Under the pieces are notes generated by a model. That model was not told the DNA's origin. It did no database searches and saw nothing but the letters and a program-made list of their open reading frames with translations. Below are positions 1-10,929 of a stretch of 64,000 nucleotides of DNA, one piece after another. The number at the start of each line of letters is the position of its first letter. Position 1 is the stretch's first letter. Position numbers and translations under genes: made by a program. The stretch is from Epiperipatus broadwayi (lineage: Eukaryota; Onychophora; Udeonychophora; Euonychophora; Peripatidae), in contig JAQFVV010006353.1 in NCBI GenBank assembly GCA_028023455.1, forward strand, positions 2,888,939 to 2,952,938, in the 5' to 3' direction.

Positions 1-690
1 AGATGTGAGAATTATAAAAAAATGAAGATTATTTTGAAAAGAGTAAGATTTTGATGAATGGGAAGGAATAGAAAATTGCTACAAATTGAAATTCATGATA
101 ATAGAGTTCAAGAGGTAAATGGATATAGATATTTGGGTAGAAGGTTGAGCAAAAATGGAAGAAGTGTAGATGAAGTTAATGAAGAATAGCAAAGGAGACA
201 TTCATTAAGGAAAAGAAAATATTTTGTGGACCATTGAAGAAAGAATTAAATAAATGCTATGGGTGGAATATTTTATTATATGGCTGTGAAATGTGAATAA
301 AAAGTAAAAAAAAAGTAAGTAGAGTTTGGAAGCCAGTGAGATATGGTCATAAAAAAGAATGGAAAAAAATAATTGGATGAAAAATATGATAAATTAAGAA
401 GTTCTTTGAAAATTTTAAAAAAAGATTGATTGAGGAAGTTAGAGACAGAAAGAGAAACTGGATTGAAGAAGAAAGAATAGTTTAGTGAAAGCTGTTTTGG
501 AGGGGATGGGAAATGTAAATAAGAAGAAAGGATGAAAAAGATTGACTTTGCTAAATAATATGAGATGGAAAGAAATATGAAATTGAAGATCTGGATATAA
601 AGAGAACAAACTGGAAAAATGGATAAACTTGCAATATGACTGCTTTCTTGACATGTCCATAGGGCAGAACACTATTGATGATGATGATTT
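1..690 (+). pseudogene. Decayed non-LTR retrotransposon (LINE) 3' end, cut by window edge
   Basis: This is the C-terminal part of a LINE reverse-transcriptase polyprotein. From base 58 the frame reads MGRNRKLLQIEIHDN, then VNGYRYLGRRLSKNGRS, the usual 'YxYLG..L...GR' segment after the RT palm, then hits a stop near base 187. Further on there are remnants (RDRKRNWIEEERI near 440) and a 3' end with a 'TTGATGATGATGA' tail near 671-688. A better preserved relative lies at 9715-10585 and shares the IHDN, YLG and RNWI blocks and the same tail. Several stops and frameshifts make it non-functional. I cannot assign the clade. An antisense open frame at 439-696 is a shadow of this element. Confidence 0.6.
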
Positions 691-1434
691 TCTCAAATTC
701 CAATTCCAAGAAAAAAGATAAAAAATACAAAAGAAATACTACTGCAGTACTAGTATTATTACTACCATTACTACCACCACTACTACTACTATTACTATAT
801 TAGAAATGATTTTGAGATGATTGTACAAAGAAATCTGTGAATCGCAAATGTCCACATACAGGACAGGTACATTATTTGGATTATTTGATATTTTATAAGG
901 GTGACTTTTAATTTCTGTGGAAAACTTTACCTTCTAAAATATTTTCACATGATGTTTAATAGTAGCTCTCTAAAGTATGCTTCTCTTCTCAATATCGTCC
1001 CCATGAAAATATTAGAATACCTTTGTCATAATCTCTATGAAGCAAATATGATTTATTTCAATCATGAAACCATGTTCAATTCATTATAAAGCAACCTTCT
1101 ACATATTCCTATGTTGCTTATTTGGTGTACATGTCAAATCCAGTGATAATGTGATTTTCACAAATGTTGGCTTTATTATATCACATCCAGTAAGTTAAAG
1201 AACATATTGATTGGTTTCATGAACTGGTCACTATATTTTTAAGGTGGTTATATATAGGTGTACAACAAACTATAGGTAATACATCTTTATTCAAATTTTC
1301 TATGAATTTGGGTTTATAATGGGCAAGGTTTGTTCTTGAAATCCGAAAAATTCACCAATTCAAAAGAAAGTCCTGAGATTTCAGGTCACTGGTAATCAAC
1401 CTAAGGTGCATTACAAAAATTGATATAATATATA
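691..1434. other. No gene seen; short (ACT)n-like tract
   Basis: AT-rich sequence. The only structure is an imperfect trinucleotide tract of ACT/ACC units at about 741-799. A 62-codon open frame at 901-1089 shows no recognisable protein features. Confidence 0.5.
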
Positions 1435-1800
1435 GGGTATATGAGCACAGACTTTCACATGACCCACCATTCTCCACTCTATCTCATAACACTGATACAC
1501 TTGAACACATATATGTTGAAAAGATAAATAACCACCAATATATGTATTTCATGCTAAACTAGCAATCATCGTTGGTCCAGATTATCATATCTACACATAT
1601 ATGCAATAAGTGCCCAGATATATATATATATTAAGATAGACAATCTTCATACTTTAATGGACAGGCTTCAATCCACTCCACACTCCAACTCTTCAACCGT
1701 CTATCCAATTGAAAATCTGATGATGGAACGCTGAAAGGCCACTCTGAGACCACGATTCTCGACATACCCATGTTGACCTAAAGTCAATTGATATTCTGTT
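1435..1800 (-). repeat. Family A repeat, copy 1
   Basis: Interspersed repeat also found near 3270-3975, 9055-9440, 25400-25640, 28510-28745 and 32445-32560. Shared blocks are 'AAGATAAATRATCWCCAATA', 'CTTTAATGGACAGGCTTCAA' and 'ATTGAAAATCTGATGATGGA'. Each copy holds a hammerhead-like motif on the strand opposite to these blocks. No coding frame is associated. Its link to Penelope-like elements is inferred from the hammerhead and from the head-to-head arrangement at 3.3-3.9 kb. Confidence 0.7.
1531..1583 (-). ncRNA. Hammerhead-like motif, family A, decayed
   Basis: On the minus strand helix I CCAA, a core damaged to CGATGA, helix II and GAAAUAC can be aligned to the better family A copies. Loss of the U after C3 would be expected to inactivate it. 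Confidence 0.4.
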
Positions 1801-2700
1801 GAAAAGTTTTGATTTCAAATAGTTTCAGATATTATTGTATTTTAAAAAATAAACAAAATCTGTCGTCTTGATGATATATATACAAGATAACTTCTGCATT
1901 TTACATTTTGATAAAAATATTAGAATATTATCTCATTATACAACATTAAATATTGGCAATTAACATAAAACAAAAACAAAAAAAATATTTTGTAAAAGCT
2001 GATTATGTAAATAAAATGATCAAAATTGCAATTATTTTACGATAGCTTTAATGAATTATTTGGTATTCAAACAGATAATTTTTAAAATGTTAATTTAAAG
2101 AAGTTTTAAAAAAAAGCAACGAGGGGTTAAAGAAAAGAATTAATTAATATGATAGATGTAATTTAAAGTGTTTAAAATTAAAATTAGCTATTAACTTATT
2201 TTTCTTCTCTCCTCTCTTATTTTTTATTTCATTTCGAAATGAATTTTTCAGTAATGACTAAGGTTTTTTTTCTTCTATATATATAGAAGTAATTTATTAC
2301 ACTTTTGCTACAACTAGAGACACCTGCTGGCATATTTAATCAACTTATATAAGTAAAGTTTAATAAATACCATTAATAGATCAGAAAGTGAGAGAAACTC
2401 ATTAACAAAAACTTCATCAGCTCGGCGTGACTTATTGCAAATTGTTGGATAGTAATAATAAGCAGAGAATAAATAATATGAAAAAATAGGGGTATGAATG
2501 ATAAAAAAAAAAAAAAAGAATTTCTATTGAATATAACTTGACTGGATTTTTATTCAGAAAAGTGACATTATTATTAAATGTGATAAATGGACTTATTTAA
2601 TGAATACAAGAGGAATTGAGATTTTAAAAATTTTATTCTATACGTAACTATAAAAAAAAAAATCGTTACTAAATCTTTTATATGGTCTTTATATATATGA
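1801..2700. other. No gene seen; AT-rich
   Basis: AT-rich non-coding sequence with homopolymer A and T runs (for example 2501-2517). I see no coding frame or RNA gene. Confidence 0.5.
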
Positions 2701-2703
2701 AGT

Positions 2704-3165
2704 ACGGTATCATCATCATCATTATCAACCATTATCAATCCACTGCAGGATGAAGGTCTCTCCAAGTTTAATCCATCTTCTCCGATCTTTAGCTTCTCTT
2801 CTACACATCACCCCTACACATTTTCTTATTTCATCCATCCATCTTACATGTGGTCTCCTTCTGGGTCTTTTACAATCTCTTGGAATCCAGTTTAAAATTT
2901 CAATTGTCCATCTATTATCATCTCTTCTAGCAATATGTCCAGCCCAACTCCACTTCAATCTTTTAATTTTTTAAATGATGTCAGTAACACCTGTTTGTTC
3001 TCTTACCCATACATTGCGTTTTCGATCTCTTCTTGTTACTCCCAACATACATCTCTCCATACTTCTTTGAGTGGTCTGAAGTCTCTGTATTGATCTTCTA
3101 TTAAGTGTCCAAGTCTCAGATCCATAAGTAAGAACTGGTAAAACGGTATAGGCACGATTTTATTA
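2704..3165 (-). pseudogene. RTE-type LINE, C-terminal end of RT polyprotein, 5' truncated
   Basis: Minus-strand frame 3138 to 2725 reads PVLTYGSETWTLNRRSIQRL, then TTQRSMERCMLGVTRRDRKR, then LKWSWAGHIARRDDNRWTIE and RDRRRWIKLGETFILQWIDN before the stop. These are the conserved post-RT blocks of RTE/BovB-like endonuclease-RT proteins (YGxExW, MERxMLG, WxGHxAR, W...GE). Only one in-frame stop (TAA, in 'TDII*KIKR') interrupts 138 codons. The 3' end is followed by a (TGATGA)n tail at about 2705-2722, typical of RTE insertions. Homology ends near base 3160, so the copy is 5' truncated, as expected for target-primed insertion. It is dead, and a sister copy lies at 13684-14350. The plus-strand open frame over the same bases is antisense shadow. 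Confidence 0.85.
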
Positions 3166-3373
3166 CTTCAAATTCTCCAATTCAATTATCACATATTCAT
3201 CTCCAGACTCTATACTTAATTAAATTCAATATTTAAACATATGTATATTGTCTATATTAAACTTAATGTATTTATAAGGGACTTGGAACTCGGAACTTTC
3301 AACCTCTCAATATCTATCCAATTTATCTTATACAACTGATACACACGACCACATACATGTGAAAAAGATAAAT

Positions 3374-3428
3374 GATCTCCAATAAACGTATTTCCAGCTG
3401 AACCAGCATTCATCAGTTGGTCCAGATC
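3374..3428 (-). ncRNA. Hammerhead ribozyme-like motif, family A (catalytic bases present)
   Basis: On the minus strand: helix I is GATCT + bulge GGA + CCAA, pairing with UUGG + AGATC downstream. The core is CUGAUGA. Helix II has four clean pairs (GCTG/CAGC, loop GTT). GAAA follows, then a weak helix III, and A17 precedes UUGG. All invariant core bases are present, while helix II and III carry mismatches. This is a hand fold; activity is not shown. Confidence 0.6.
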
Positions 3429-3807
3429 ACCGTCTCCCACACATATATACAATCTGTGCACAGTTTATATTAAGATAGCAAATCTTCAAGCTTTAATAGA
3501 GAAGCTGCAATCTTCTCCATTCTCCAAACTCTTCAGCCATCCATTTCATTGAAAATCTGATGGAATTTTCAAAGCCCCTGTTGATGCCAATATTAAGATC
3601 CTATGTGTGAGAGGATCAGAGTGACTTAAGGTCAACATGTGTATGATAATAAGATTGGCATCAACAGGGGCTTTGATAATTTTCAACCTCAGATTTTCAA
3701 TGAAATGGATGGCTGAAGAGTTTGAGAATAATGAAGATTGCAGCTTCTTTATAAAAGTTTGAAGATTTGCTATCGCGCACTGATTGTATATGTGTGTGGG
3801 AGATGGA

Positions 3808-3862
3808 GATGTGGACCAACTGATGAGTGCTGGTTCAGCACAAAATACATATATTGGAGATC
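3808..3862 (+). ncRNA. Hammerhead ribozyme-like motif, family A (best helices, G12 changed)
   Basis: Helix I CCAA (3816-3819) pairs with TTGG (3854-3857). Core CUGAUGA is at 3820-3826. Helix II GTGCTG/CAGCAC is a perfect 6 bp with loop GTT. Helix III AUA/UAU encloses a CA loop, and A17 is at 3853. The base expected to be G12 (3842) is A, so this copy is probably inactive although every helix is intact. Confidence 0.65.
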
Positions 3863-3978
3863 ATTTATCTTTTTCACATGTATATGGTCATGTGTATCAG
3901 TTGTATAAGATAAATTGGATAGATATAGGGAACTTGAAAATTCGAGTTTAAGTCTCTTATTTAAATTCATTAAATATG

Positions 3979-4408
3979 TATAGTTGTTATTATTATAAAT
4001 ATATTTGTAAAGCACAAATGTCACTAATTAACTGATTATTATATATAAATACAATCCAACATCCCTCATGCTTAAGCAAACCAATAGAATGTTAGTAATC
4101 CAAAGATAAGGATATTCATCATAGAGATGTAATTATGGCAAAGAGCTATTATTTTACCTAATTTATTGTGTAGGAGACTCAAACCTCCTGTTAGGTCCAA
4201 CATAAAATCATTAGACAAGTTTCAGTTAAGGATGTTTCATAAAATTTTAAATGGACAATCATAAGATCATAAAAGCAAGTCAATATGTTCTTTACCTTGC
4301 TGGATGTGACAGTCAATTTTGAATAATCACCATGGTGGTTGATAAAAAGTCCACCATTGTTAAATCATACCTTCATTAGATTGTCCATAAAAATGAATGA
4401 GCAATTGA
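3979..4408. other. No gene seen
   Basis: AT-rich sequence between repeat units, possibly containing further decayed LINE sequence upstream of 4409. Nothing is readable as protein. Confidence 0.4.
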
Positions 4409-4594
4409 ACAAAGCTCCTTTATGATAGGCTTGAGCGTGGGTTTTATGGGAGGGGTAGACTCCATCTATATTATAAGGGTTATCTCAAAGATATTCCAAA
4501 GAAATGCAAAGCCAACTGTTTCCATTGGGAAGATATAGTAGAGAATAGAATACATTGGAGGATTACAATTAGACATGCTGTTGAAGTATTTTAG
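4409..4594 (+). pseudogene. C-terminal fragment of a non-LTR retrotransposon
   Basis: The plus frame ending at TAG 4592-4594 reads LERGFYGRGRLHLYYKGYLK, then CKANCFHWEDIVENRIHWRI, then TIRHAVEVF. The pattern 'RxGRxxLxYKxxLKxxxKxCxxxxxxWExxxxxRxxWRxxxRxxxE' is the familiar C-terminal end of many animal LINE reverse transcriptases. About 61 codons are open, and a stop lies immediately upstream (4406-4408). Only the tail of the element survives. It abuts the PLE-like palindrome at 4686-5015. This differs from the two other LINE lineages in the window. Confidence 0.55.
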
Positions 4595-4685
4595 AAAAAA
4601 TGTTTTCTGCTACAGAAATTAGAAGACAACATTGTAAAATGTAAAGATAACAGGTAAATGGAACTATATAGAGACATATTTGTGG

Positions 4686-5015
4686 TTTACATATCATACC
4701 ATTTACAACTTTCTTAAACACTTCGACAATATGATTTTTTATGCAAAACTTTAACCTTACAGTTTCGACTGTCCTGCAGTCATCATCAGAGCTATAATAT
4801 CTAAATTTATAATTATACAATTAATACATTTTATGATTATGGAGAATATACATAACATTAAAAGGTTTTGAAATGTTGTATATAATTATATGTATAATTA
4901 TATATTTTGATATTGTAGCTCTGATGATGACTGTGGAATGGTTGAAATTGTAAGATTAAAATTTTGAAATTGTTGAAGTGTTTAAGAAAGTTGTAAATGG
5001 TATGATATGTAAAAA
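4686..5015. repeat. Palindrome of family D (PLE 3' end-like) arms
   Basis: Left arm 4686-4797 (minus) and right arm about 4905-5015 (plus) are inverted copies. They share 'AGCTCTGATGATGACTG', 'TTTAAGAAAGTTGTAAATGG' and 'TATGATATGT'. The spacer is about 110 bp and AT-rich. Each arm carries a hammerhead-like core, intact on the left and decayed on the right. Confidence 0.7.
4755..4797 (-). ncRNA. Hammerhead-like motif, family D
   Basis: Minus strand: AGCU, CUGAUGA, one extra U, helix II GACTG/CAGTC with loop CAGGA, GAAAC, then UGUA. Core and helix II are intact; helix I is short (2 bp) and helix III is 2 bp. The extra base between A9 and helix II is shared by all family D copies. Confidence 0.5.
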
Positions 5016-6676
<1,661 letters not shown>

Positions 6677-6699
6677 ATGTAGTAGGTAGTATATGTAGT

Positions 6700-6912
6700 A
6701 GGTAGTACCTACTCATCCAATATTCCCAAAGATCTATTGGTACAGTGTTTTCAGATCCACATTTCCTCATTGATGACAGCCATAAGCAAGAAACTAGTCT
6801 GGAGATATTGAATGACTAGACAATAGATAAGGATTTAATTCTGGCATCTATTAATTACTATAGCTATCACTAAGAGACACCATTGTATGAAGAAAGTTGT
6901 TACTATTTTACC
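6700..6912 (+). repeat. Family B repeat fragment
   Basis: Shares 'AGAAACTAGTCTGGAGATAT', 'GGCATCTATTAATTACT' and the terminal 'ATG.AGAAAGTT' region with the family B foldbacks at 26004-26540 and 62580-63255. Only one arm plus the start of the other ('TACTCATCCAATATTCCCA') is present. Confidence 0.65.
6755..6813 (+). ncRNA. Hammerhead-like motif, family B, C3 lost
   Basis: Distal helix I ATCCAC/TTGAAT, proximal CCTCA/TGGAG, core UUGAUGA (C3 to U), weak helix II, GAAAC-UA-GUC. Homologous to the better copies but probably inactive. Confidence 0.4.
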
Positions 6913-7419
6913 TGTATATTCTGATAATATACATTCAATTTTACAAACATAGCATCAGTCTAAATCTTTAGACATGCATTCTGAAATATCAACTGTTTGC
7001 ATGCATTCTGCAGTAAATGTGACAAGATTTAATACTGAAAAAATTCAAGAAGTAGAACACTTTGATTTCTATAAGTTTTTAGTGCATTCTAATTTCTAAG
7101 ATAAAGAGTATGCAGATAAACAATATGTATATATGCTATTGTTATTCACCAACTAGACCACCATTTCCTCTCATAAATATTAAATAGTTATAGTATTTAA
7201 AGCCCAGTAAATAAATGCTGATGTTATTTAACTATTTCAATTTTTATTTAGTAAAATCTTTCTTTTCACAGGATATTCAAGAACTATTAGTTTAAACTCT
7301 GCTGTTTACATGGATAGCATTACATCAATTTATTTTTAAATTGAAGTAAAAAATTCCATCACATAAAGTGACTTAATAATAAAGAAAACTATATGGACAA
7401 CTTCATGTACTAACAGTAG
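6913..7419. other. No gene seen
   Basis: AT-rich non-coding sequence, no feature supported. Confidence 0.4.
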
Positions 7420-7730
7420 CAAACTCTCAGCACAGTTGTGCCACCTAGTGAGGAGTTTTAGATCTGAGAACATTGCACATAGATCTCAGGATCTAGATAC
7501 AGTGGTCTCATCTTCAAGCTCTTACTTATGAAAGCCACAAGCCAGAAACTAGTCTGGAGATATTGGATGAGAAAGTACTAGATAGAGATTTTATGCATAA
7601 ACCTTCTTGCATTCATTGATTACTAAGGCTTGCACTAGATGACACTTCTATGTGGAAAATTCAATACTGTTTTAACAGTTTGGGTAAGCATAGGAAATGG
7701 TGATCATATGATAGTTTTAATGGTTTTAAC
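7420..7730 (+). repeat. Family B repeat copy
   Basis: Carries the family B order: inner 'AGATCTCAGGATCTAGATAC', hammerhead segment, 'AGAGATTTTATGCATAAACC', 'CATTGATTACTAAGGCTTGC', and the outer 'AGCATAGGAAATGGTGATCA' end. The left arm is partly deleted. Confidence 0.7.
7510..7568 (+). ncRNA. Hammerhead-like motif, family B, decayed core
   Basis: The core reads CUUAUGA (G5 changed). Helix II GCC/GCC region, GAAAC-UA-GUC and UGGAG..UUGGAU are retained. Probably inactive. Confidence 0.35.
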
Positions 7731-7893
7731 TCCATGCACTGTGAAATCTTTTTTTCCAATTTCACATTGACAAACTTTTATTATTTTAAAATATTAAGGA
7801 TTTTAAACTTCTCCCTCGATAATTTAATATACAAATTAAAAAGTATATGAAACACTTGAACGAGAAGCTATAAAGATTCCAAAAATTATTATA

Positions 7894-7934
7894 CGCTAAG
7901 TGCTTTCGAGGCCATTTGCCTCATATTCATAGCG
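7894..7934 (-). ncRNA. Hammerhead ribozyme-like motif, family D, with A3-U8 core pair
   Basis: Minus strand: helix I CGCU/AGCG (4 bp, perfect), core AUGAAUA where the usual C3 and G8 are A and U, one extra U, helix II GAGGC/GCCUC (5 bp, perfect, loop AAAUG), GAAA, helix III AG/CU with CA loop, U17, cleavage before AGCG. Every helix is complete. It lies 70 nt after the endonuclease stop at 8005-8007. Whether the swapped core pair works is untested. Confidence 0.6.
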
Positions 7935-8004
7935 ATAATGTGAGATGCAGAACAAGGAAATAGGGCAAGAAAACAAAGCGGTATGCAAAACGTATGCAAA
8001 TGAG

Positions 8005-8092
8005 CTAGATAGTCCAACGTTTGAAGATGTCAAAGCAGGTATCCTGTCTATTGATAGCGTTATTATTGCCATTAATGAAGTATGTCCAATAA
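8005..8092 (-). pseudogene. PLE GIY-YIG endonuclease, last 29 codons
   Basis: The minus frame reads YFINGNNNAINRQDTCFDIF then KRWTI and a stop. It matches the C-terminus of the plus-strand copy at 8180-8500 (YFINGNNNAINRQHTCFDIS). This is the conserved 'EAxxI......IN......S..W' end of Penelope-type endonuclease domains. Only the tail is present, because the copy is truncated at the palindrome centre. Confidence 0.75.
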
Positions 8093-8097
8093 ATTTA

Positions 8098-8500
8098 AAA
8101 TTAGTTTTCATACACCCCCATGCACTAATCGTCTAATCAATAACTCTAAGGATAAAATCAAACCTTCTCAGACCCCCATGTCGTTTACAGCATATAATGC
8201 CCACAACCCGGTTGTCAGGCCATTTATTTTGAGGAAACCAAAGCAGGCATAATCAACAGAACAGCACAACATAAATACACCTATAATAGAGCAAAGAAAA
8301 ATAATGATAACTCATCAACATTCTTAGAACATTCCAAGAAGACAGGACATCTGTCTTAACTCTCCAACCCCAAAATAGTCGGCATTGAGAAAAACGACAT
8401 CAAACGGAAAATCAGAGAAGCATATTTCATTAATGGCAATAATAATGCTATCAATAGACAGCATACCTGCTTTGACATCTCCAAACGTTGGACTATCTAG
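8098..8500 (+). pseudogene. Penelope-like element GIY-YIG endonuclease domain, frameshifted
   Basis: Penelope-like retroelements encode a reverse transcriptase followed by a GIY-YIG nuclease that nicks the target. Here the linker CTNRLINNSKDKIKPSQTP (from about 8119) is joined by a one-base slip in the CCCCC run (about 8172-8176) to HVVYSI, then CPQPGCQAIYFEETKAGIIN, RTAQHKYTYNRAKKNN, FLEHSKKTGH, and finally REAYFINGNNNAINRQHTCF before TAG at 8498-8500. The CxxxxC pair, the IYFEET (Y-[IV]-G-E-T equivalent, G replaced by E), R and H positions and the terminal EA...IN block identify the domain. Frame 8180-8500 has two in-frame stops. RT motifs are absent. Antisense frames at 8324-8560 and 7896-8111 are shadows. 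Confidence 0.85.
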
Positions 8501-8570
8501 CTCATTTGCATACGTTTTGCATACCGCTTTGTTTTTTTGCCCTATTTCCTCATTCTGCATCTTGCATTAC

Positions 8571-8611
8571 CGCTATAAATATGAGGCAAATGGCCTCGAA
8601 AGCACTTAGTG
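8571..8611 (+). ncRNA. Hammerhead-like motif, family D, partner of 7894-7934
   Basis: Helix I CGCU/AGUG (one G-U), core AUAAAUA (G5 to A), extra U, helix II GAGGC/GCCUC perfect, GAAAG-CA-CUU. Seventy nt after the stop at 8498-8500. The G5 change would be expected to disable it. Confidence 0.5.
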
Positions 8612-8685
8612 TATAATAATTTTTGGAATCTTTATAGCTTCTCGTTCAAGTGTTTCATACGCTTTTTAATTTGTATATTATTTTA

Positions 8686-9054
8686 AATTAAAATTTTATA
8701 AACATTAAATGATTAACATTTTTAAAACTGAGTATAAAAATTAATTATTTGTAAATCTACAACAATTAAAAATGGTGCACAAGGATTCTAAGTAATTTTA
8801 TTAAATTTTATATTTCTATTACCACTTCTGTGTTATTTGTCACAATTGTGAGTTTAACACTCTTTGAAGTTTTGTAACATTACTTTTATATCTTTTGATA
8901 CATTTATGATCTTTCATTGAAGGTTCAAAACCACCAGACTAGATGTCTTCATTTGGGACATTGTATGAGAAGAATTTAAGAATACTTGTGAATTTACACT
9001 GAGTTATTATTATAGTTTACATGTGTGTGTGTAAAAGGTGATGTATAAATAATA
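8686..9054. other. No gene seen
   Basis: AT-rich spacer with no supported feature. Confidence 0.4.
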
Positions 9055-9440
9055 TTTTAATGTAATATATAAGGGATTCGAACTCAGACTTTCACACAAC
9101 CCTCAACTCCCCATGCGATCTCAAATTTCTGACCCACCTGATCATGCACATGTTGAAAAGATAAATAATCACCACTATACATATTTCATGCTAAACCAGC
9201 ACTCATCATTTGGTCCAGATTACCATCTCCACACATATATGCATTCAGTGCTCAGCTTCATATTAACATAGCCAATCTTCATACTTTAATGGACGGGCTT
9301 CAAACTACTCCAACCTACAACTCTTCAGCTGTTCATTTCATTGAAAATCTGATGATGGAACATTCAAAGCCCACATTAGTGCTAAGGTTGTCATCCTACC
9401 CACATTGACATTAGTCATTCTGAACCCTCATGTACCACAG
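9055..9440 (-). repeat. Family A repeat copy
   Basis: Same order of blocks as at 1435-1800, including 'ATTCGAACTCAGACTTTCAC' at the left, the hammerhead segment, 'CTTTAATGGACGGGCTTCAA' and 'ATTGAAAATCTGATGATGGA' at the right. Single orientation, no inverted partner. Confidence 0.75.
9168..9221 (-). ncRNA. Hammerhead-like motif, family A, C3 changed
   Basis: Minus strand: CCAA, core AUGAUGA (C3 to A, G8 kept), helix II GTGCTG/TAGCAT (six pairs with terminal wobbles, loop GTT), GAAA, helix III AUA/UAU with UG loop, A17. Helix I is weakened. Confidence 0.5.
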
Positions 9441-9714
9441 AATAATCCATTTTACATACATATGTGAGAATAGATATGTGTTAGCCTGTACCATGGATTA
9501 AGTTAAATAATATTTTTGTAAGTATAAGATTTTCATACACTTATAGTTGCAAATATTGAAATAAGACTTATGCACTTTTTAAAAGATAATGGTCATCTAT
9601 GAAAAAGCAGTTACAAACTGACAGCATATACTGGAATCAAATTATCTAAGAATAACGTTTTTTGTCTGATTCTTTATAAACTAAAATTATATATTGTTGA
9701 CATATACAAAATAT
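9441..9714. other. No gene seen
   Basis: AT-rich spacer before the LINE pseudogene. Confidence 0.35.
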
Positions 9715-10585
9715 GTTGGATGAAAAATGTCTTCAGAATAGTGAATAAATTGGAGGAACGATGTATGGAATATGGAATGAAGATTAATGTTGAGAAGACT
9801 AAGTATTTATGGATAGGGAGGAATGCAAAAAGACTGCCAATTTAAATCCATGATAACAAAGATTTGAAAATATAGTTAGAAATTTTGAAGAAGATTGCTA
9901 GGGTAATTGAAACTATCAATAGTGGGTTATAATTGCACGAAGCATTGTAAAAGTAATAAAGAAAGTAAATGATACTAATATTATAACATAGCTCAACAGT
10001 TAAAGGCATTTACATATTTGAGTAGTTTGTTGAGTGAGAATGGAAGAAGTGAAGATAAAGTTAAAAGAAAAATAGAATTGGCAAAAGAGGCATTTATTAA
10101 GAGAAAGAAAATATTTTAAGAATCTATGAAGAAAGTTAAAAAAGATTAATTAAGTGCTGCATATGAAATATACTATTGTATGGTTGTGAAAATTGGAAAC
10201 AGACTGGAAGCTTTGGAGATGTGGACATGGAGAACAATGGAAAAAATGAGTTGAATGATTAAAATAACAAATCAAGTTTTACAAAGAGTAAATAATGGAA
10301 GAAGATTGATTTAGGAAATTGCAAATGGAAATAGAAACTGGATTGGACATTTATTAAAAAGAAAGTATAGTTGAATAAAAGATGTTTTGGATGGAATGGT
10401 GAGTGAAAGTAAAAACAAAGGATGGAAAAGAGTGATAATGCTGGGTGATATAACAGATGTGAAGTGTTATATGGATGTGAACAACTGGTTAATAAAAAGA
10501 ATGGAGTGGAAAAAAGAATAAATTGGTGATATGACTATTCTTTGGACCTGTCCATTGGATAGAATATTATTGATGATGACAATAT
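9715..10585 (+). pseudogene. Decayed LINE reverse transcriptase C-terminal half, with internal insertion
   Basis: Plus-strand pieces read LKNVFRIVNKLEERCMEYGM, KINVEKTKYLWIGRN, IHDN (RT palm end and the 'MKINxxKTK' block). Then, after an insertion at about 9872-9990, they read KAFTYLSSLLSENGRSEDKV, KRKIELAKEAFIKRKKIF, and further on NGNRNWIGHLLKRK, DVLDGMV, NKGWKRV and a TGATGATGA tail near 10572. These are the ordered blocks of a LINE of the same lineage as at 1-690. Many stops and frame changes show it is long dead. The 3' end 'GGACCTGTCCATTGGATAGA' matches that of the copy at 1-690. Confidence 0.7.
9872..9990 (+). repeat. Family D fragment inserted in LINE, with decayed hammerhead core
   Basis: Breaks the LINE reading between IHDN and KAFTYL. 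It contains UUGAAGA, an extra A, helix II GATTGC/GTAATT, and GAAAC-UAUC, aligning with the motif at 60087-60127; C3 is U here. Extent is approximate. Confidence 0.45.
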
Positions 10586-10929
10586 ATGTTAATGGCTAAT
10601 TCTTCTCTATATTTAATTATCAACATTATGACTTTAAAAATATTTTTTAAATATATATTTTAGAATATTTATTTATATTTAAAATGTATAGGAAAAAAAC
10701 TGAGTTAAAATAAATAATTCTTTAACACACACTTTAAGTATATCCTATTCTTTTCTTGAAGCATTTCCAGTTTATTATATTTATTGTTATTTTAAAGATG
10801 TTATTAAAAATCAAGCTCATAATAAGTCCAATCACAAGGTCAATAAAAATTGGTTTATTTAAAGAGTAATCTTTAAGCATAATGGACTATATATGCTTTC
10901 AAAACACTTATTGGTGGAAGAGTGTGTCT
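10586..10929. other. No gene seen; likely family B flank
   Basis: AT-rich sequence. From about 10840 ('TAAAAATTGGTTTATTTAAA') the same words recur at 11465 and 11994, so a decayed repeat surrounds the next foldbacks. Confidence 0.45.

Larger units (their letters stand above)
3250..3978. repeat. Head-to-head pair of family A repeats (large palindrome)
   Basis: Left arm (about 3250-3608, minus) and right arm (about 3645-3978, plus) are inverted copies of the same family A unit, meeting at about 3610-3645. Matching blocks include the 'GCCCCTGTTGATGCCAAT' segment at 3585 and its complement at 3656, the hammerhead motifs at 3374-3428 and 3808-3862, and the outer ends near 3300 and 3925. Arms differ by point changes and small indels, so the structure is not recent. 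No protein frame is convincing; short open frames here are shadows. Confidence 0.8.
7820..8685. mobile_element. Head-to-head pair of Penelope-like element 3' ends
   Basis: Arms 7820-8095 (minus) and about 8385-8685 (plus) are inverted copies sharing the end of a GIY-YIG endonuclease frame, its stop codon and about 200 bp of 3' sequence with a hammerhead-like motif. The plus copy extends further 5' (8098-8385) and contains more of the endonuclease. The minus copy is truncated just before. Such tail-out inverted, 5'-truncated pairs are a known habit of Penelope-like elements. Arms are well matched, so this is among the younger insertions in the window. Confidence 0.85.

Noticed and set aside
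439-696. 85-codon antisense frame rich in Phe and Leu
   Set aside because: Shadow of purine-rich LINE remnant.
2750-2974. Plus-strand open frame
   Set aside because: Antisense of the RTE-type LINE frame on the minus strand.
7896-8609. Four open frames of 63-78 codons
   Set aside because: Antisense or out-of-frame readings of the PLE palindrome arms; near-duplicates of each other because the arms are inverted copies.
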